From NCBI RefSeq assembly GCF_022605725.1, contig NC_065564.1, positions 3,202,698 through 3,266,697 of the forward strand: DNA of 64,000 nt, given 5' to 3'. Position numbers and translations under genes: made by a program. The notes beneath the pieces are model-generated. The model was not told where the DNA came from. It did not search any database and saw only the letters and a list, made by a program, of their open reading frames with translations. Below are positions 59,641 to 64,000 of the stretch, piece after piece. Position 1 is the first letter of the stretch; each line of letters begins with the position of its first letter. The DNA comes from Anthonomus grandis grandis. Taxonomy: Eukaryota > Arthropoda > Insecta > Coleoptera > Curculionidae.

Positions 59641-62300
59641 TAACTTTCTGACAGGTGTGCGTGACGTCATAATTAATTCTAAGCGCCACGAAGTTTCGTA
59701 AGTGGCACTAGTGCCCCAGTTAAGCATGTGCATCCGCACCCCTGCTTGTTGGTAGTAGACAACTTTCGAAACACCGGATTAATAAGAGGAGGGGCGGTTA
59801 GTTTTGACGAGGTGATGAAGAGGGTGCGAATGTTAATTTATTCGTTGGGGAGTTAAGAAAGTGGGTTTATGGGGCACGAGGCTGAAAATACCACCCAAGC
59901 AACACATCATATATTATTATCGTTAAATATATATTTATTCAACGATTTTTTTAGTAAATTTTTGGTTTTGGTATATTTATTAAACTGTAGAATATACGAG
60001 TATCGTATATGATTCTGTTTGCAAAGGGGAGAAAATGTTCATTTCAAAAAAAAATTGTCACGGTATATACATATCTAGTTTTTAAACTCGATTACTACAT
60101 CTCAACTATTTGATGAAATTCTTCTAAATAATCACAGTTTTTCGTCGATATTATCTAATCTGATAATGCTGTTTTTATACTAAATATTTATATGTAACAT
60201 TATATCAAATTTAAATAAACAGTGTTATTAAATTAAATATTGAATTTATATTTTCTAAAAAAACATTGTTTTTCATCAACACAACCCTTACCCCCTCACC
60301 CACCCAAATATTGTCCCAGTAAGAAATTCGTTTGAAAAATCACCGTTTTTCGTCTATTCATATTCAATCAAATAGCACTGTTTTTCTATTAAATATTTAT
60401 TAATACATATATATAATTATATTAAATTTAAATAAACAACTATACCTCAAATATGGGATGAAATGACTCCCGTATCACATATATGCCACTGTGTAAAATA
60501 GAATTTATTTTAGAAAAATGCAGTGGTGTAATTTTTTTTTATTAAATAATATTTACGATAAATCCCTTATGTACGCCATTGGTAAAAATTTATTTTTTTC
60601 TTTGTATGTATGTCAAAAAATGCCCCCTGATGCATAAAACACACCTGCAAATTAATAAAAATATATTTACATTGATAGTAAAGTTATTTTTAAAAAAATC
60701 TCAAGTTGATTAGTAATGTAGGTGAAAGAACAAGGAAGGAATTACTTCCACGACCTGGAATAACGAAAAATTGAATTCAACATCATTTTGGAAGTTAAGA
60801 ACTGCATGAAAGAGTGAAAAGTTGATGTTAGTTACCAGAAAACCAGCCTTAACGAAAGAAACAGACCATGACTCCTACGGAGGCTGATCAATTTAACTGG
60901 ATAAAAACTCTTCAGTTTTACCCAAACCATAATAATTTAATTCTGAATTATAACGCGCCATTAGAAACCACTTTTCGCTCGGTTAAACTCGAAATTTCGT
61001 TTGCGGTGCCGAAATAAAAAAATTTTGTCACATCATCTCGGTACGGCACGTCGATCGTTGGGCCGTTACGTTTCAAGGGACACCACAGACAAATACGTGC
61101 GAACTAAACGCTCGGTAACTCTAGTTTCACCCAAATAATTGGCTTAACCAGGAAACTAATTAATAACTGGCCTGCATCGGGCAACCATTACATTCCCGAG
61201 CGATTTGCCAATATAAAAAATAAAGATCATATAAATTTTATATTGTCGTAAAACGTTAACGAGGTCTCTTAGTACCCGGTATAACATAAAACTTTTAATT
61301 TCCAATGCCGAGTGGTAATAATTGAGCCTTTATCACGTTGGGGCATCGTAAACTCGATATTTATATTTCTGATTCCGATTAAAAAAAAAAAACAGAAAAA
61401 AAGCGCTTGAATGGAAACTCGGACGGAAAGTTTCCCCGAAACTTCTCCTCAATAATATTTTGTTCAACCCAGTTTCCAACTTGGCGGGCGGCGAGAGCTG
61501 CCGCAATTTATTTTTATATCTTCACTTTCGCTGATTTTCCTCGGCTTCTTTTGCTTTTCTCGTATTTCCAAGCATGGACTGAACATAGAGCGCCTCCACT
61601 GCTCTATATTTTAATTTTTTTCTTTTGTTTTTAAGGAGTTCCTCCCCGCGGTACCAGAACTCGTTTTAATTTTGTACTTTTTCCAGGCAGTTGACATCAA
61701 TTTGTTCATTCATTCACAAAAAACTGTCAAAATCCCTTCTGATACTTGTGGCTTTAACTGAATTCTTACGGAATATCATTAGAAATGAAGAGAAGAAGAA
61801 GAAACGATCGGGAGCCTGCGGCCACGACCTTCTCAAGGGTTTCGGGTTCCTTCTAGTCGACGACCAAACTGACTGCATGATATTTTAATTATATTGGCTG
61901 ATTTTTCCTTGTAAAAACCTGTCAATTATTAAGTTGTTGTGTTTTTTTTCTCTGCTAGGAGAGTAATTATTAATCTAATCCAAAAGTTGCGTGTCACCTC
62001 GCAAAATTAACCGTTCAATCCGTTTACTGGGCCCCCATTGGCCGGATCGAAATAACTATCACAGTTCTGCGACGTTAACGATCACTTCCTGTGGCTTTTT
62101 CACAAAAATAAAAACTTCGTGCTGCATTCGCTTCTAATTTGTATCATTTACCGTTTCAGATGCTTAATTGAGTTGTTGGTTTGAGGTTTATTTTGGTTGC
62201 GTATCCCATATTTTATCCTTTTATTTTAGGTTTACTACAAGAACATATAGGAAATTTAATAACCTTTCATTTGATGTATAATAATTTTAATTGCATAAAC
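59641..62300. other. AT-rich intergenic region
   Basis: No gene or strong repeat recognised. Two AT-rich stretches at about 60110-60240 and 60330-60440 share loose similarity (AATCACNGTTTTTCGTC...AAATATTTAT). A short GC-richer patch lies near 61460-61560. Confidence 0.5.
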
Positions 62301-63475
62301 GAGCCTCGATGTTATGTGAGGTAGAGCTACTAAGGATCTAGGACAGTTGCTTCGCTAAATATGACTTAACAAAATTTACTACAACTTTGTTGCTGTTATA
62401 GTTACAAAAATTATTTAAATGGCGATGCCTAACAGGAGGCTAGAGCTCATTTAATGTTAATATAAATATCTTAAAAAATTGTAAGTTTTTGAGAAATGTC
62501 CAAAGTTTGGGTCGAATAGTTGCATTTGTGATTGCCTCTTAAGAATTTTTGCTCTAACTTTTCTGCTGTTATAGTTAGAAAGATGATTTAACAAACTCTG
62601 CCTAACAGAAGGCTATATGCTTATTTATTGTTAACATACATTTCTTGAGAAATTATTAGTTTTTGAGAAATTTCAAAAATTTGGGTCAGACAGTTGCATT
62701 TGTGATCACCCCTTAAAAAAAATTGCTGTAACTTATTTGCTGTTATATTTAGAAAGATGATTTAAATGGTGCTGCCTTACAGGAAGTTAGAGCTCGTTTG
62801 ATGCCTACATAAATTTCTTCAGAAATTGTTAGTTTTCAAGTAAATCCCAAAGTTTGGGTCGGATAGTGGCATTTGGGATTGCCCCTTAAGAAATTTTGTT
62901 GTAACTTTTTTGCTGTTATAGTTAGAAAGATGATATAACTGGCTCTGCCTAACAGAAGGCCAAAGGTTTATTTATTATTCATATAAATTTCTTGAGAAAT
63001 TATTAGTTTTTGAGAAATCTCCAAAATTTAGGTCAGATAGTTGCAATTGCGATTGCCCCTTAACAAAATTTGCTGTAATTTTTTTACTGTTATAGATAAC
63101 AACATGATTTGAATGGCGCTGCCTCGCAAGAGGTTATAGCTCATTTAGTATTTACATAAATGTCCTAAGAAATTATTAGTTTTTGAATAATTCGCAAAGT
63201 TTGGGTCGGATAGTTGCATTTTTGATCGTCTCTTAACAAATTTTGTTATAACTTTTTTGCTGTTGTAGTTAAAAAGGTGATTTAACTGGCTCTGCCTAAC
63301 AGAAGGTCAAAGGCTTATTTAATATTAATAAACATTGCTTGAAAAATAATTAGTTTTGGAGAAATCTTCAAAACTTGAGTCGGCCACATGTACTTATGGT
63401 TGCTCCTTAACAAAATTTGCTGTAACATTTTTACTGTTATAGCTACGAAGTTGATTCATCTTCAAAATTTAGTCC
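62300..63475. repeat. ~174-bp tandem array, about 6-7 copies
   Basis: The anchor (G/A)CTGTT(A/G)TAG recurs at about 62392, 62565, 62739, 62912, 63086, 63259 and 63433, a strikingly regular 173-174 bp. Each copy contains CTGCCTAACAG, AATTATTAGTTTTTGAGAAA and CAAAGTTTGGGTCGGATAGTTGCAT or variants. Copies are diverged, with no coding capacity. Confidence 0.9.
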
Positions 63476-64000
63476 TGATAACAATTCCTGTAACCTTTTT
63501 ACTAAACTAATTCAAAAAATGCAATAATAAAAATTTCCCTTCACGTATTAAACAACTCATTATAAAACCTTCTTAGGCAAAACATTTAATTTATTTCGGA
63601 TTATGCTCGAAATGCCGTTCATTCAGCATCACATACATACAACCTAACTGTATCCGAATTTACAGTATTACCTCTTGTTGCCACAACGGAGCCAATACAA
63701 CCAAAAAGACGACAAAGAAAAAAATGGAAAAACTAGAGCGAAAATTCGCAGCAGCAAGGCAAGTTCAAGAATGTACGATGGTGAAGGCCGCGTTGCCCGA
63801 GCTACTTGTTAACATTTACATGCCGTGCCGTATCATGAAATTGCTAATAAACATATAACGAACGATGGTGGTTCCGCCATGGAACTAATATTAAAAAAAA
63901 AAAAGAAAAACCCTGGAAAAGATAGCACAGGTATAGAATTCCCGGGTTTTTTGTTTCCATTTGTTCGCATTCCTGCACGGAGCGGCCTGGGGTAAACAGC
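63476..64000. other. Unassigned AT-rich end of window
   Basis: No gene, repeat or RNA gene recognised. Short A-rich runs occur at 63891-63909. Confidence 0.4.

Overview
This is nuclear DNA of an animal, most likely an insect. The evidence is short 49-69 nt introns with GTAAG/GTGAG donors and TTTTAG acceptors, an AT-rich background, a nuclear COX4 gene, relics of CR1/Jockey-like LINEs and mariner transposases, and several satellite arrays. A beetle would fit, but that is a guess. There is no operon structure and I found no rRNA, tRNA or CRISPR.

Layout. 1-1650: the right end of a ~182-bp tandem satellite. 1.7-18.5 kb and 38.0-40.7 kb: fourteen same-strand coding blocks, mostly arrays of C2H2 zinc fingers (2 to 15 each). 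One block has no intact finger and one encodes a Crypton-like tyrosine-recombinase domain. 12.6-13.3 kb: COX4 (cytochrome c oxidase subunit 4), lying antisense between blocks 7 and 8. 18.75-37.88 kb: about 52 copies of a ~365-bp satellite, with nested higher-order repeats, splitting the block array in two. 40.7-47.2 kb: AT-rich sequence with transposon remains. 47.3-56.6 kb (minus strand): an eight-exon gene for a Gln-rich protein with nine C2H2 fingers. 57-64 kb: repeat relics, a GC-rich patch and a ~174-bp tandem array.

Main observation. Blocks 2-14 each begin directly after a TTTTAG-type acceptor, and in all thirteen exactly one nucleotide precedes the first full codon (a phase-2 junction). 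Most lack a convincing start codon or room for a promoter, since gaps can be as small as ~120-130 bp, and each ends in its own stop. This is what interchangeable 3'-terminal exons of one gene would look like, as in Drosophila lola or mod(mdg4), with a common 5' exon probably left of the window. If so, a 19-kb satellite, COX4 and several MITEs lie inside one transcription unit, and the swappable C-termini include a recombinase-derived domain. The phase agreement is read directly from the sequence; the one-gene model is an inference.

Function. The finger blocks should be DNA-binding C-termini that give a shared N-terminal module different targets. IKxEP-like motifs (SUMO-acceptor consensus) recur near the start of many blocks. 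COX4 is a housekeeping mitochondrial gene. The minus-strand gene is an independent transcription factor whose zinc-finger module was duplicated inside the gene.
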